A stretch of DNA of 20,329 nt from Pseudomonadota bacterium (GCA_021798395.1 JAJZHS010000008.1:1-20329); one strand, 5' to 3'. Shown: positions 7,305-15,707, counted from the first letter of the stretch. Numbers and translations are program-made. Notes: generated from the sequence alone by a model not told the origin.

Positions 7305-7763
7305 TCACCACGCGACGATCGTCTGGTAGCTGCCGAGGTCGTAACGGCCGACGCCGTCGACCACCTCCATCTGCGGCGCCTGCCCCGTCAGGCGCTGGTA
7401 GCAGGCGCCGATCGCCGCCTTGCCGCCGGCGAGCCGCGCGCGCAGCGCCGCGTCGTCGAGCCCGGAGCCGGCGCGCGCGGCCACCGCCGCGTACGCGGCG
7501 ATTCCCGCGGCGCGCAGCGCGTGGTCGTCGTAGCGCGTTCCTGTGATGTCGGTGACGACCTGGGCGCGGGTTTGCGCGTCGTCGACCGCGCCGTGGTGGC
7601 GCAGGCGGAACGCAAGCGCCGACTCGGTCATCGCGCGCTGCTCAATGCATTCGCCGACGATCTGGTTGCGCGTCAGCCAGGTGTCTGCCGCGCGCGCGGT
7701 GACGCACGCAGCCTGCAGGCACCCCAGCAACGCGGAGGCGATCATCGCATGACGCACGGACAT
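7305..7763 (-). CDS. Small exported protein of unknown function
   Basis: The 152-aa product is not recognised. ATG 7763 is chosen because AAGGAGGT sits six bases upstream; the frame continues further upstream, but only as arginine-rich sequence. The N-terminus is a signal peptide: MSVRHAMIASALLGC, then a hydrophobic stretch ending in ARAA, with cleavage likely near residue 26. LLGC at 12-15 is a poor lipobox, so a lipoprotein is possible but less likely. The mature part is helical and carries two Cys (in VGEC and GACY) that could form a periplasmic disulfide. It is divergent from tcuA (176-bp gap) and convergent with the Lrp-type gene, so it is probably a single-gene unit. Confidence 0.75.
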   Translation of the reverse strand: MSVRHAMIASALLGCLQAACVTARAADTWLTRNQIVGECIEQRAMTESALAFRLRHHGAVDDAQTRAQVVTDITGTRYDDHALRAAGIAAYAAVAARAGSGLDDAALRARLAGGKAAIGACYQRLTGQAPQMEVVDGVGRYDLGSYQTIVAW

Positions 7764-7783
7764 CTCGGACCTCCTTGAACGGA

Positions 7784-7822
7784 ATGCGCAGCTGCGGACG
7801 GCCGGACGGCCGACCTGCGCAT
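7784..7822. promoter_or_regulatory. Inverted repeat in the divergent region before tcuA
   Basis: ATGCGCAG (7784-7791) and CTGCGCAT (7815-7822) are perfect reverse complements flanking 23 bp that also contain GGACGGCCGGACGGCC, a short tandem duplication. The repeat lies between the ribosome binding site of the minus-strand exported-protein gene and the tcuA start, where promoters or an operator would be expected. The role is unproven. Confidence 0.3.
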
Positions 7823-7939
7823 GGTACCCGCGGCGCCGCACCGGCCACCATGGGCGCCCTGCCGGGCGCGCAGGCCGGGACGCGCAAGGGCGCGAGGCCG
7901 CATTGACGACACGGCCGGCAGCACGCACACTTGCGTGTC

Positions 7940-9382
7940 ATGCGAGACACCTCATCAGGGCGCCAAGCCGTCGAGCCGGTGGTCGACGTGCTGGTGATCG
8001 GCGGTGGCAACGCGGCGCTGTGCGCGGCACTGACGGCGCGCGAGGCCGGCGCCTCGGTGTTGTTGCTCGAAGCCTCGCCGCGCGCTTGGCGGGGCGGCAA
8101 CACCCAGCACACGCGCAACCTGCGCTGCATGCACGACGCGCCGCAGGACGTGCTGGTCGACGCGTACACCGAGGAAGAATACTGGCAGGATCTGCGCAAG
8201 GTCACCGGCGGCCAGACCGACGAGGCGCTCGCGCGGCTGGTCATTCGCGCCTCGGGCAGCGTGCGGCCGTGGATGCGGCGCCACGGCGTGCATTTCCAGC
8301 CCTCGCTGTCGGGCGCCCTGCACACCGCGCGCACCAACGCGTTTTTCATGGGCGGCGGCAAGGCGCTGGTCAACGCCTACTACCGCAGCGCCGAGCGGCT
8401 CGGCGTGCAGGTGCGCTACGAGGCGCCGGTGGACCGGCTGCAGCTCGAAGACGGTCGCTTCGTCGCCGCGTGGAGCGGCGCGCGCCGCATCGAAGCGCGC
8501 AGTTGCGTGCTCGCCTCCGGCGGCTTCGAGTCCAATCGCGCGTGGCTGCGCGAAGCCTGGGGACGCGACGCACGCGGCGACTACCCGGCCGACAACTTCC
8601 TCATCCGCGGCACCCGCTACAACACCGGCGCCCTGCTGCGCTTCATGCTCGACGCCGGTGCCGACCCGGTCGGCGACCCGACCCAGGCGCACATGGTGGC
8701 CATCGATGCGCGCGCGCCGCTGTACGACGGCGGCATCTGCACCCGCATCGATTGCGTGTCGCTGGGCGTGGTGCTGAATCGCGACGGCGAACGCTTCGAC
8801 GACGAGGGCGAGGATTTCTGGCCCAAGCGTTACGCGATCTGGGGCCGTCTGGTCGCCGGCCAGCCGGGCCAGATCGCCTGGTCGCTGATCGACGCCAAGG
8901 CCGTGGGCCGCTTCATGCCGCCGGTGTTTCCCGGCACCCGCGCGAACAGCCTGCCCGAACTGGCGCGCGCGCTCGGACTGCCGGAGCAGCGCATGCTGCG
9001 CACCGTGACCGCCTACAACGCGGCCTGCCGCGCCGGCACCTTCGACCACACCCTGCTGGACGACTGTCGTACCGAAGGGCTGGCGCCGCCGAAAAGCCAC
9101 TGGGCGCTTGCGCTCGACACGCCGCCGTTCACCGCCTACGCGCTGCGCCCCGGAGTCACCTTCACCTACCTGGGGCTGCGCACCGACGCGACCGCGGCCG
9201 TGCGCTTCGGCGGGCGCCCGAGCCCGAACCTGTTCGTCGCCGGGGAAATGATGGCCGGCAATGTGCTGGGGCGCGGCTACACGGCCGGGGTGGGAATGAG
9301 CATCGGCACGGCCTTCGGCCGCCTCGCCGGACAGTACGCCGCGCGCGCAGCGCGCATGGAGGACGCACGTGCAGCAGCCTGA
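7940..9382 (+). CDS. tcuA: TcuA-like FAD-dependent tricarballylate dehydrogenase
   Basis: In Salmonella, TcuA oxidises tricarballylate to cis-aconitate using FAD, and TcuB reoxidises the flavin. This 480-aa protein belongs to the same succinate-dehydrogenase/fumarate-reductase flavoprotein group (also related to CobZ). The FAD-binding GGGNAA is at 21-26 with the ribose-binding Glu at the end of LLLE (44). RGGNTQHTRNLRCMHD (51-66) follows, and the C-terminal GEMMAGNVLGRGYTAGVGMS is the expected second FAD region. ATG 7940 is preferred over TTG 7931, which adds three residues; no clear Shine-Dalgarno is visible. The next gene overlaps by 14 bases. Family assignment is strong; the true substrate could be another polycarboxylate. 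Confidence 0.85.
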   Translation: MRDTSSGRQAVEPVVDVLVIGGGNAALCAALTAREAGASVLLLEASPRAWRGGNTQHTRNLRCMHDAPQDVLVDAYTEEEYWQDLRKVTGGQTDEALARLVIRASGSVRPWMRRHGVHFQPSLSGALHTARTNAFFMGGGKALVNAYYRSAERLGVQVRYEAPVDRLQLEDGRFVAAWSGARRIEARSCVLASGGFESNRAWLREAWGRDARGDYPADNFLIRGTRYNTGALLRFMLDAGADPVGDPTQAHMVAIDARAPLYDGGICTRIDCVSLGVVLNRDGERFDDEGEDFWPKRYAIWGRLVAGQPGQIAWSLIDAKAVGRFMPPVFPGTRANSLPELARALGLPEQRMLRTVTAYNAACRAGTFDHTLLDDCRTEGLAPPKSHWALALDTPPFTAYALRPGVTFTYLGLRTDATAAVRFGGRPSPNLFVAGEMMAGNVLGRGYTAGVGMSIGTAFGRLAGQYAARAARMEDARAAA

Positions 9383-10541
9383 GCGCCTGGTGCGGCAGGC
9401 GCAGCAGGCGGTCGCCCCCGACGACGCGCCGGCCGAGACCATCGACGCCCCCGGGGACGCCGAGCGCGAGGCATCGCGCATCATGCACATCTGCAATGCC
9501 TGCCGCTATTGCGAAGGCTTCTGCGCGGTGTTTCCGGCGATGACTCGACGCCTTGAATTCTCCGCCGCCGACTTGCGCTACATGGCCAATCTGTGCCATG
9601 GCTGCGGCGCATGCCTGCACGCCTGCCAGTACGCGCCGCCGCACGCGTTCGCCGTCAACGTGCCGCGCACCCTGGCGCGGGTGCGCCTGCAGACCTACGC
9701 CGCCCACGCCTGGCCGCGCGCGCTGGGCGCGCTGTACGCCCGCAACGGGCTCGTCGTGGCGCTGGCGCTGGCCGCGGGCAGCGCGCTGTTCCTGCTGCTC
9801 GCGCGGGCGCTGCACGGCAGCCTGGCCGCGCCCGTCGCGGGCGCGGACTTCTACCGCGTCTTCCCGCACGCGCTGATGGTCGCCTTGTTCACGCTGGCCT
9901 TCGGCTGGGCCCTGCTCGCGCTCGGCGTCGGCGTGGCGCGGTTCTGGCGCGACATCGACTCCGGCGAACCCGGCCTGCCCGCACCGAACCTGGCGGCCGT
10001 GCGCGACGCCGCGGGCGCCGTGGCCACGCTGCGCTACCTGGGCGGGGGCCACGGCCAGGGCTGCAACAACGAAGACGACCGCTTTTCGCTGGCGCGGCGC
10101 CGCTGGCACCAGGCCCTGATGTACGGCTTCGCGCTGTGCTTCGCCGCGACCTCGGTGGCGACCATCGACCATGACCTGCTGCGCCTCGAGGCTCCATACC
10201 CCTACCTGAGCGCGCCGCCGCTGCTGGGCACCGCTGGCGGAGTGCTGATGCTGCTCGGCGGCATCGGGCTGCTGGTGCTGAACGTGCGGCGCCATGCGTT
10301 GCAGACGGACCCGGCGCAAGCGCCGATGGACCGCGGCTTCAGCGGCTTGCTGATTTGGGTCGCCGCCAGCGGGCTGGCGCTCGAGGCGTGGCGGGCCGGC
10401 GCGGCGATGCCTGCCCTGCTGGCGCTGCACCTGGGTGGCGTGCTGGCCTTGTTCCTGACCCTGCCGTATGGCAAGTTCGCACACGCGCCGTTGCGTGCGG
10501 CGGCACTGCTGTTCTGGGCCGTGGAACGCAGGCGCCCGTGA
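9369..10541 (+). CDS. tcuB: TcuB-like iron-sulfur membrane electron-transfer protein
   Basis: TcuB passes electrons from reduced TcuA to the membrane quinone pool. This 390-aa protein has two 4Fe-4S binding motifs near the N-terminus: C42, C45, C48, C52, and C76, C79, C82, C86, each followed by Pro after a short gap. About six hydrophobic segments follow (from about residue 126 on), with His residues (for example PHALMV, RWHQALMYG, LHLGG) that could ligate haem. The start is GTG 9369, with GGAGGA five bases upstream, inside the end of tcuA, so translation is probably coupled. The length is close to that of Salmonella TcuB (379 aa). A transporter gene follows after 47 bp. Confidence 0.88.
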   Translation: MQQPERLVRQAQQAVAPDDAPAETIDAPGDAEREASRIMHICNACRYCEGFCAVFPAMTRRLEFSAADLRYMANLCHGCGACLHACQYAPPHAFAVNVPRTLARVRLQTYAAHAWPRALGALYARNGLVVALALAAGSALFLLLARALHGSLAAPVAGADFYRVFPHALMVALFTLAFGWALLALGVGVARFWRDIDSGEPGLPAPNLAAVRDAAGAVATLRYLGGGHGQGCNNEDDRFSLARRRWHQALMYGFALCFAATSVATIDHDLLRLEAPYPYLSAPPLLGTAGGVLMLLGGIGLLVLNVRRHALQTDPAQAPMDRGFSGLLIWVAASGLALEAWRAGAAMPALLALHLGGVLALFLTLPYGKFAHAPLRAAALLFWAVERRRP

Positions 10542-10588
10542 CCTGAACGACGCACATTCGCGGCCCGAGGCCGAGCAGGAGACACACC

Positions 10589-11908
10589 GTGACGCAACCG
10601 CAAGCAACCAACGCCGACTCGCCCTCGCGCGACGCCATCTACCGGGTGGCGCTGGCCAGCATCATCGGGTCGGTGATCGAGCAGTACGATTTCCTGGTGA
10701 CCGGGATCATCGCCGCCACCGTGTGGGGCGGCGTGTTCTTCAAGCTGCCGAGCCTGGCGGCGATTTCGGCGGCCATCGCCGTGTACGGGCTGGGCATCGT
10801 GATCAGGCCGGTCGGCGCGTTCATCTTCGGCAACATCGCCGACCGCCGCGGCCGCAAGGACGCGATGGTCTGGGCCCTGCTGCTGATGGGGATCAGCACC
10901 CTGCTGATCGGGCTGACGCCGAGCTACGACAGCATCGGCGTGGCGGCGCCGCTGTTGCTCATCGTGTTCCGCCTGGCGCAGGGAATCAGCTTCGGCGCCG
11001 AGTTCGGCACGGCGTCGACCTGGGTCGTCGAACAGGCCGCGAACAGTCCGCAGCGCGCCTTCTGGGGCGCCTGGGTCGGGTTCGCGATTCCCATCGGCCT
11101 GCTGCTGGGTTTCGGCTCCGTGATCGCCGTGCGCGCGAGCATGGCGCCGGCCGATTTCGTCGCATGGGGCTGGCGGATCTTCTTTTTCATCGGCTTCGCG
11201 GTGGCCATCGTCGGCATCGTGATCCGGGCGCGTTCGCAGGACAGCTTCGTCTTCGAGCGGCTGCAGCAGCAGCGCGGCACACTGGCCAGCCCCGCGCTGC
11301 AGGTGTGGAAGGAAATGCCGCTGCGCATCCTGCGCACCTCGCTGGTCAACGCCATGTTCGGCGGCGCCTTTTTCCTCAGTTTCGTGTTCGGCACCGGCTA
11401 CATGAAGGCCGTGGGCTTCACCGGCACCCAGGCCGAGACCGTGGGGCTGATCGCGGCCGCGTCGATGCTGGTGTTCATGTACGTCGGCGCGCGACTGGCC
11501 GACCGCATCAACCGCCGCAGCGTGCTGCTGGTCGCCGCCGTGGTGTTCCTGGTCTGGGCGATTCCGTATTTCTACCTGATCAACCTTCACGTGTTCTGGA
11601 TCGCCGTCGTCGCCGACGTGATCGGCTTCGGCTTCGTCTTCGGCTTCGGCTACGGCGCCATCCCGACCTTCTACACCGAGAACTTCCCGACCCGCTTCCG
11701 CGCTTCCGGAGCCAGCGCCGGCTACCAGGTGTCGCAGGTCTACGGCGGCGGCCTGATCCCGATCATCGCCGGGCTCATCCTGCACGCCTACGGCATCCAC
11801 CGGGCATGGCTCTACATCGGATTGTTCGTGATGGTCTACGCGGTGCTGGCGATCCTTGCCATCCTCGCCACGCCCGAGACCAAGGGCCTGGATCTGGAGC
11901 AGGCCTGA
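10589..11908 (+). CDS. MFS transporter, metabolite:H+ symporter (MHS) family
   Basis: This 439-aa inner-membrane protein has about 12 hydrophobic segments. The MHS signature is present: IGSVIEQYDFLVTG (26-39), then RPVGAFIFGNIADRRGRKD (73-91), the conserved loop 2-3 motif. The C-terminal PETKG is also typical. GTG 10589 is chosen, seven bases after AGGAG. In Salmonella the third tcu gene, tcuC, is also an MHS protein, related to citrate carriers of the CitA type. The N-terminal helix here (EQYDFLVTGIIAATVW) does not look like that type (FLEMFDFFLYGFYA) and is closer in style to other carboxylate MHS carriers. The substrate is therefore left open, though a polycarboxylate is likely from context. 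Confidence 0.88.
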   Translation: MTQPQATNADSPSRDAIYRVALASIIGSVIEQYDFLVTGIIAATVWGGVFFKLPSLAAISAAIAVYGLGIVIRPVGAFIFGNIADRRGRKDAMVWALLLMGISTLLIGLTPSYDSIGVAAPLLLIVFRLAQGISFGAEFGTASTWVVEQAANSPQRAFWGAWVGFAIPIGLLLGFGSVIAVRASMAPADFVAWGWRIFFFIGFAVAIVGIVIRARSQDSFVFERLQQQRGTLASPALQVWKEMPLRILRTSLVNAMFGGAFFLSFVFGTGYMKAVGFTGTQAETVGLIAAASMLVFMYVGARLADRINRRSVLLVAAVVFLVWAIPYFYLINLHVFWIAVVADVIGFGFVFGFGYGAIPTFYTENFPTRFRASGASAGYQVSQVYGGGLIPIIAGLILHAYGIHRAWLYIGLFVMVYAVLAILAILATPETKGLDLEQA

Positions 11909-11944
11909 ACCCGCGCCGGCACGCCGCTGGGCGACGCACGCGCC

Positions 11945-13351
11945 ATGTACCCGCGCACCCATGCCCTGGCGGCGCGCATGTGGCGCGCGCTGGACGGCGA
12001 CGCGCAGCGCCTGCGACGCGTTCGCGTCGCAGGCGCGGGCGACCTGCCAGGCTGCTTTCCGGTGAGCGACTTCGCCGCTGCGGCGATCGCCGCGGCGGCG
12101 CTTGCCGCGGACGAACTGCGCAGTTGCGCCGGACTTCCGGCACGCCCCGCGAACGCCACGGTGCACGTCGATCGCCGCCTCGCCGCCGCCTGGTTCGCCA
12201 GCACCCTTCAGCCGCTGGGCTGGGCTCCGCCGCCGCTGCGCGACGCCTTGACCGCGGACTGGCGCTGCGGCGACGGCTGGATCCGGCTGCACGCCAATGC
12301 GCCGCCGCACCGCGCCGCGGCCTGCCGGGTGCTGGGCCTGCGCCGCGGCGACGACGCCGACGCGGTGCGCGCCGCGCTGGCGGGTTGGAACGCCGCGCGC
12401 CTGGAGCACGAAATCGTCGCCGCCGGCGGCTGCGCCGCCGAGATGCGCTCCATCGCGCAGTGGCGCGCGCACCCGCAGGGCATTGCCGTGCGCGCGCAGC
12501 CGCTGGTCGCGTGGACGCGCGAAGCGGCGCCTGTGCCGGCCTGGCAGCCGAGCGCGCAGCGCCTGCTGCGCGGCCTGCGCGTGCTCGACCTGACCCGCGT
12601 GCTGGCGGGCCCGGTGGCCACGCGCATGCTCGCCGGGCTCGGCGCGACGGTGCTGCGCATCGATGCGCCGTCGTGGGACGAGCCGGGCGTGGTGCCCGAA
12701 GTCACCCGCGGCAAGCTCTGCGCCCGCCTGGACCTGAAGACCGCGCCCGGCAGGCAGCGCATGCTCGAACTGCTCGGCGAGGCCGACGTGCTGGTGCACG
12801 GACTGCGCCCGGACGCGCTCGACGCCCTCGGCCTGGGCGCGCAGGTGCGCGCGCGCACCTGCCCCGGACTGATCGACGTCAGCCTGGATGCGTACGGCTG
12901 GAGCGGACCGTGGGCGGCGCGGCGCGGATTCGACAGCCTCGTGCAGATGAGTTGCGGCATCGCGCACGCCGGAATGCGCGCCGCGGGCGCCGGGAACCCG
13001 TGGCCGCTGCCGGTGCAGGCGCTGGACCACGCCACCGGCTACCTCATGGCGGCGGCGGTGCTGCGCGGGCTGGCGCTGCGGCTCGAACGCGGCGCGTCGA
13101 CGCGCGCACGGCTGTCGCTGGCCGCCAGCGCCGAACTGCTGCTCGAACATGCCGGCGCCAACGCGCGGGCGGCGCACGCACCGCTCGCCGCGGACGATTG
13201 GCTGGCGCGGCCCGAAGCCACGCCGTGGGGGGCGGCGCGACGCTTGCGCGCGCCGTGGCGGATCACGGGGGTGCCGACGCGCTGGGAACTTCCCGCCAGC
13301 GCGCTCGGCAGTGCGCCGGCGCGTTGGCCGCGCACGCCCACGCCGGCGTGA
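11945..13351 (+). CDS. CaiB/BaiF family (class III) CoA-transferase, long form
   Basis: Class III CoA-transferases move CoA from one acyl group to another carboxylate. This 468-aa protein is of the long subfamily: an N-terminal part (about 1-205) with HANAPPHRAAACRVLG and AQWRAHPQG, then the Rossmann core starting at GLRVLDLTRVLAGPVATRML (210-229). In short enzymes such as formyl-CoA transferase that core is N-terminal. The expected catalytic Asp is D330 in RRGFDSLVQ, and LPVQALDHATGY (355-366) is conserved. The start is ATG 11945, with no good Shine-Dalgarno, 36 bp after the transporter gene, which suggests one operon. By context it may activate the product or substrate of the TcuAB step; that is inference. 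A 14-bp-arm palindrome lies near its 5' end. Confidence 0.82.
   Translation: MYPRTHALAARMWRALDGDAQRLRRVRVAGAGDLPGCFPVSDFAAAAIAAAALAADELRSCAGLPARPANATVHVDRRLAAAWFASTLQPLGWAPPPLRDALTADWRCGDGWIRLHANAPPHRAAACRVLGLRRGDDADAVRAALAGWNAARLEHEIVAAGGCAAEMRSIAQWRAHPQGIAVRAQPLVAWTREAAPVPAWQPSAQRLLRGLRVLDLTRVLAGPVATRMLAGLGATVLRIDAPSWDEPGVVPEVTRGKLCARLDLKTAPGRQRMLELLGEADVLVHGLRPDALDALGLGAQVRARTCPGLIDVSLDAYGWSGPWAARRGFDSLVQMSCGIAHAGMRAAGAGNPWPLPVQALDHATGYLMAAAVLRGLALRLERGASTRARLSLAASAELLLEHAGANARAAHAPLAADDWLARPEATPWGAARRLRAPWRITGVPTRWELPASALGSAPARWPRTPTPA
12007..12036. repeat. Palindrome with perfect 14-bp arms inside the CoA-transferase gene
   Basis: GCGCCTGCGACGCG (12007-12020) is followed by TT and its exact reverse complement (12023-12036). 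It falls at codons 21-31 of the CoA-transferase gene. In RNA it would form a very stable hairpin about 60 bases after the start codon. It could be a coincidence of high-GC codon use or could slow translation or transcription. Confidence 0.5.
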
Positions 13352-13523
13352 GCGGCAGCGGCAAGCGCGCCGCGGGCCCGGTGACAGGGTATTGTCAGAT
13401 CGATCTCCAAGAATGCAATGTCGAGGCCCACCAGCACCCGGCGCCGCCGCCGGGACGTGAGGAGGTGGCCGCACGCGCCCGGGACGCGCGCGCAGAACAA
13501 AAAAAGAGCAAGGAGACACTCGC

Positions 13524-15161
13524 ATGGACAAGCCCCAAGGCGCGTACCGCCTTCGGCGGCGGTTGGCTGGCGCATTCGGCGCCCAGGCCGCCGTCGCGGC
13601 AGCGTTCGCCGTCGTCGCGCATTTCGGGTTCGCGCAATCGGTCTGGGTGTGCGTGGGCTATGCGCTGGCCGCGACTGTCGTCGCCGCGCTGGCGGGCCGG
13701 TACGTCTGGGATGCCATCGTCGGCACGCTGGGCGCCGACCCCGCCGAACTGCTGCGCCTGACCCGGGCCGTCGCGGCGGGCGACCTGACCGTGCACGCGG
13801 CACCGTCCGCATCGCGCGGCGTGCTCGGCGCGGTGCACACGCTGGCAGATCGCGTCACCGAAGCGTTGGCGGAAGTCCATATCGCCCACGGCGACCTGCT
13901 GCGCATCGCCCACGAAATCCTCGACGCCTCGCAGTCCCTGTCGCGCGGCGCCCTCGAACAGACCCGTGCGGTGGTCGAAACCTCGACCACGCTGCGGGAG
14001 TTCGAGGCCACCATTCACGACACGGCGCAGAACACGCAGCAGACCGCGGCGCTCGCCGCGGAAGCCGCAGCCCGCGCCGAACAGGGTGGCGCATCGGTCC
14101 GCGACACCCTCGCACGCATGCGCACGATCGTCGAGCGCATCTCGGTGGTCAGCGACATCGCCGAGCAGACGCACATGCTCGCGCTCAACGCCGCGATCGA
14201 ATCCGGGCGCGCCGGGACCCAGGGCCGCGGATTCGGAGTCGTCGCCGCCGAGGTGCGCAAACTCGCCGAGCGCACACAAGTGGCGGCGCGTGAAATCGAC
14301 GGGCTTGCTGCCGGTTCGCTGGAGCAGGCGCAAGCCGCCGGCGAGCGTATTGCCGCGATCATCCCGTCGGTGCAGCGCACCTCGGACCTGCTCGGCGAAG
14401 TCAACGCGGCCAACGGCGAACAGGCCAGCGGCATCGGCCGCATCACTGCGGTGATTCACGACATCAGCGATGCGAGCCAGCGCAGCGCGGCCGCGTCGGA
14501 GGAACTGACCGTAGCCGCCGAATCGATCCGCGCCTATACCGACGACCTGGGGCAGGCGCTCGGGCGCTTCCGGCTCGCCGCCGATGCGATCGCCAGGCAG
14601 CAGCGCCTGCGCGACGGACGCAACGCGCTGGACAGGCCGGGCGGCACCTCGCCGCTGACCGCGGCCAGCGCCGCCGCGGTCGATGGTGCGAACAAGGTGC
14701 GCCAGCGGATGCTCGAGCTGATCAAGTCGGGCCGGACGAGCGAAGCCGCACTGTTCGACGACCATTACCGCGAACTCGGCGTCGTCGCTGGGTCGATGCG
14801 CTTCGATGCGCAGCACACCCAGTTGTTCGCCGAGCATATGCAACCCCTGTACGACGAGATCCTTGCACGTTCGGCGGATTTTCGCTTCGCGCTCGCGACC
14901 GATCGCAACGGCTACGCAGCGACGCACAATTCGAAGTTCGACCAGTCGCTAACCGGGAACGACGCGAAAGATGTCGCGCGCAGTCGCGTCAAACGCATTT
15001 TCGGCGACCCTGCCGGTTTGAGCGCAGCACGAAACACCAAGCCGCTTCTGTGCCAAGTCTACGCTCGGGACACCGGCGAGATCGTGCACGAAGTCGACGC
15101 GCCGATCTATCTCGGCAAGCGACTCTGGGGCAATTTTCGCGTCGGCTTCGAACACGCTTGA
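13524..15161 (+). CDS. Methyl-accepting chemotaxis protein with cytoplasmic C-terminal sensor domain
   Basis: This 545-aa receptor would signal through CheA/CheW. Two transmembrane helices (about 15-36 and 39-60) are separated by only a few residues, so there is no periplasmic ligand domain. A short linker ending in AVAAGDL (82-88) resembles the end of HAMP. The signalling domain spans about 110-360, with the hairpin tip DIAEQTHMLALNAAIE at 211-226 and GRGFGVVAAEVRKLAERT after it. The tip differs from the usual IAFQTN (EQTH here). The C-terminal part (about 390-545) is a sensory domain often found on beta- and alphaproteobacterial receptors, with DRNGYAATHN (460-469), LTG and GNFRVGF. ATG 13524 has AAGGAGA upstream. 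No CheW-type partner gene is nearby. Confidence 0.9.
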   Translation: MDKPQGAYRLRRRLAGAFGAQAAVAAAFAVVAHFGFAQSVWVCVGYALAATVVAALAGRYVWDAIVGTLGADPAELLRLTRAVAAGDLTVHAAPSASRGVLGAVHTLADRVTEALAEVHIAHGDLLRIAHEILDASQSLSRGALEQTRAVVETSTTLREFEATIHDTAQNTQQTAALAAEAAARAEQGGASVRDTLARMRTIVERISVVSDIAEQTHMLALNAAIESGRAGTQGRGFGVVAAEVRKLAERTQVAAREIDGLAAGSLEQAQAAGERIAAIIPSVQRTSDLLGEVNAANGEQASGIGRITAVIHDISDASQRSAAASEELTVAAESIRAYTDDLGQALGRFRLAADAIARQQRLRDGRNALDRPGGTSPLTAASAAAVDGANKVRQRMLELIKSGRTSEAALFDDHYRELGVVAGSMRFDAQHTQLFAEHMQPLYDEILARSADFRFALATDRNGYAATHNSKFDQSLTGNDAKDVARSRVKRIFGDPAGLSAARNTKPLLCQVYARDTGEIVHEVDAPIYLGKRLWGNFRVGFEHA

Positions 15162-15182
15162 GACGCCGCCGCGCGCGATCCG

Positions 15183-15213
15183 AGGCCCTAGAGCGTTGAT
15201 TTCTCTAGGGCCT
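15183..15213 (+). terminator. Hairpin after the chemoreceptor gene
   Basis: AGGCCCTAGAG (15183-15193) and CTCTAGGGCCT (15203-15213) are perfect reverse complements around a 9-base loop, 21 bases after the stop codon. Position suits a terminator, but the sequence after it (TGGGTCTT) has only a weak T content. It also marks the last base pairs before the island-like DNA. Confidence 0.5.
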
Positions 15214-15234
15214 TGGGTCTTCCCGGCACTGCCG

Positions 15235-15344
15235 GTGACGGTATTTTGGTGGGCCGGGGTCTATCGCAACTGCTCTGCAACGCCTTGTTTTCATTGCTTT
15301 TCAGGATGGCCGGCTGCACGCGGTACCGTCATAAATACCGTCAC
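15235..15344. other. Possible recombinase arm sites at the island edge
   Basis: GTGACGGTATTT (15235-15246) recurs as its exact reverse complement AAATACCGTCAC at 15333-15344. A second TACCGTCA lies at 15324-15331, a direct repeat of that at 15336-15343. Sets of short direct and inverted repeats of this kind, between a core gene and an accessory region, are typical of attachment regions bound by tyrosine recombinases. No integrase or matching far end is in the window, so the att assignment is tentative. Confidence 0.4.
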
Positions 15345-15362
15345 TGGAAAGACCTTGCCGAG

Positions 15363-15707
15363 TTATCCACAGATGCCGACAAGCGCCACCACCCGTCGAC
15401 GGGATCGCCTGTCGCGCAGGCGCCACGCTGATGCGCAGGCCCTGCGATCAGTCCGCCGTTGATGGACGCCATCCCGGCCGAGGCCTGCAACTCTTGCCGC
15501 GCACTGCTGTTCGGCCAGCAGCCACTCGCCCACGTCGCGCGCGGCCAGCCAGCGCGCGATCAGCTCGCGCTCGAGCGCGCTGCACTGCTCCAGGCATTCG
15601 CGCTCGGCGACCAACTCGGCCAGGTCGGCGTCTGGGATGTCGTGCAGGGTCTTGGGGTAGGCGTCCACGTCAGCAGGATATGGCGACCGGCGTGAGCCGC
15701 GCATCAT
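15363..15707 (-). CDS. Hypothetical small protein, doubtful
   Basis: A 114-aa frame that is not recognised. Its middle (about 18-68, e.g. TLHDIPDADLAELVAERE and ERELIARWLAARDVGEWL) looks like a real acidic, helical protein, while the C-terminal 45 residues are arginine-rich and may reflect a frameshift or the wrong frame. Tandem ATG codons at 15707 and 15704 lack a clear Shine-Dalgarno. It lies just inside the island edge, transcribed towards the chemoreceptor gene. A competing plus-strand frame (15459-15695) looks less protein-like. Confidence 0.35.
   Translation of the reverse strand: MMRGSRRSPYPADVDAYPKTLHDIPDADLAELVAERECLEQCSALERELIARWLAARDVGEWLLAEQQCAARVAGLGRDGVHQRRTDRRACASAWRLRDRRSRRRVVALVGICG

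Noticed and set aside
10202..13531. Very long minus-strand open frame (1109 codons) opposite tcuB, the transporter and the CoA-transferase
   Set aside because: It runs antisense through three real genes and their gaps; the product is His/Arg/Asp-rich and without recognisable domains.
10468..13761. Long plus-strand frame (1097 codons) overlapping the transporter and CoA-transferase genes
   Set aside because: It is an out-of-frame shadow that crosses real stop and start sites; composition is Arg/Pro/Gly-rich.
15459..15695. Plus-strand 78-codon frame near the island edge
   Set aside because: The opposite-strand frame is more protein-like; this one is rich in Ala, Gly, Val and Gln, typical of antisense translation.
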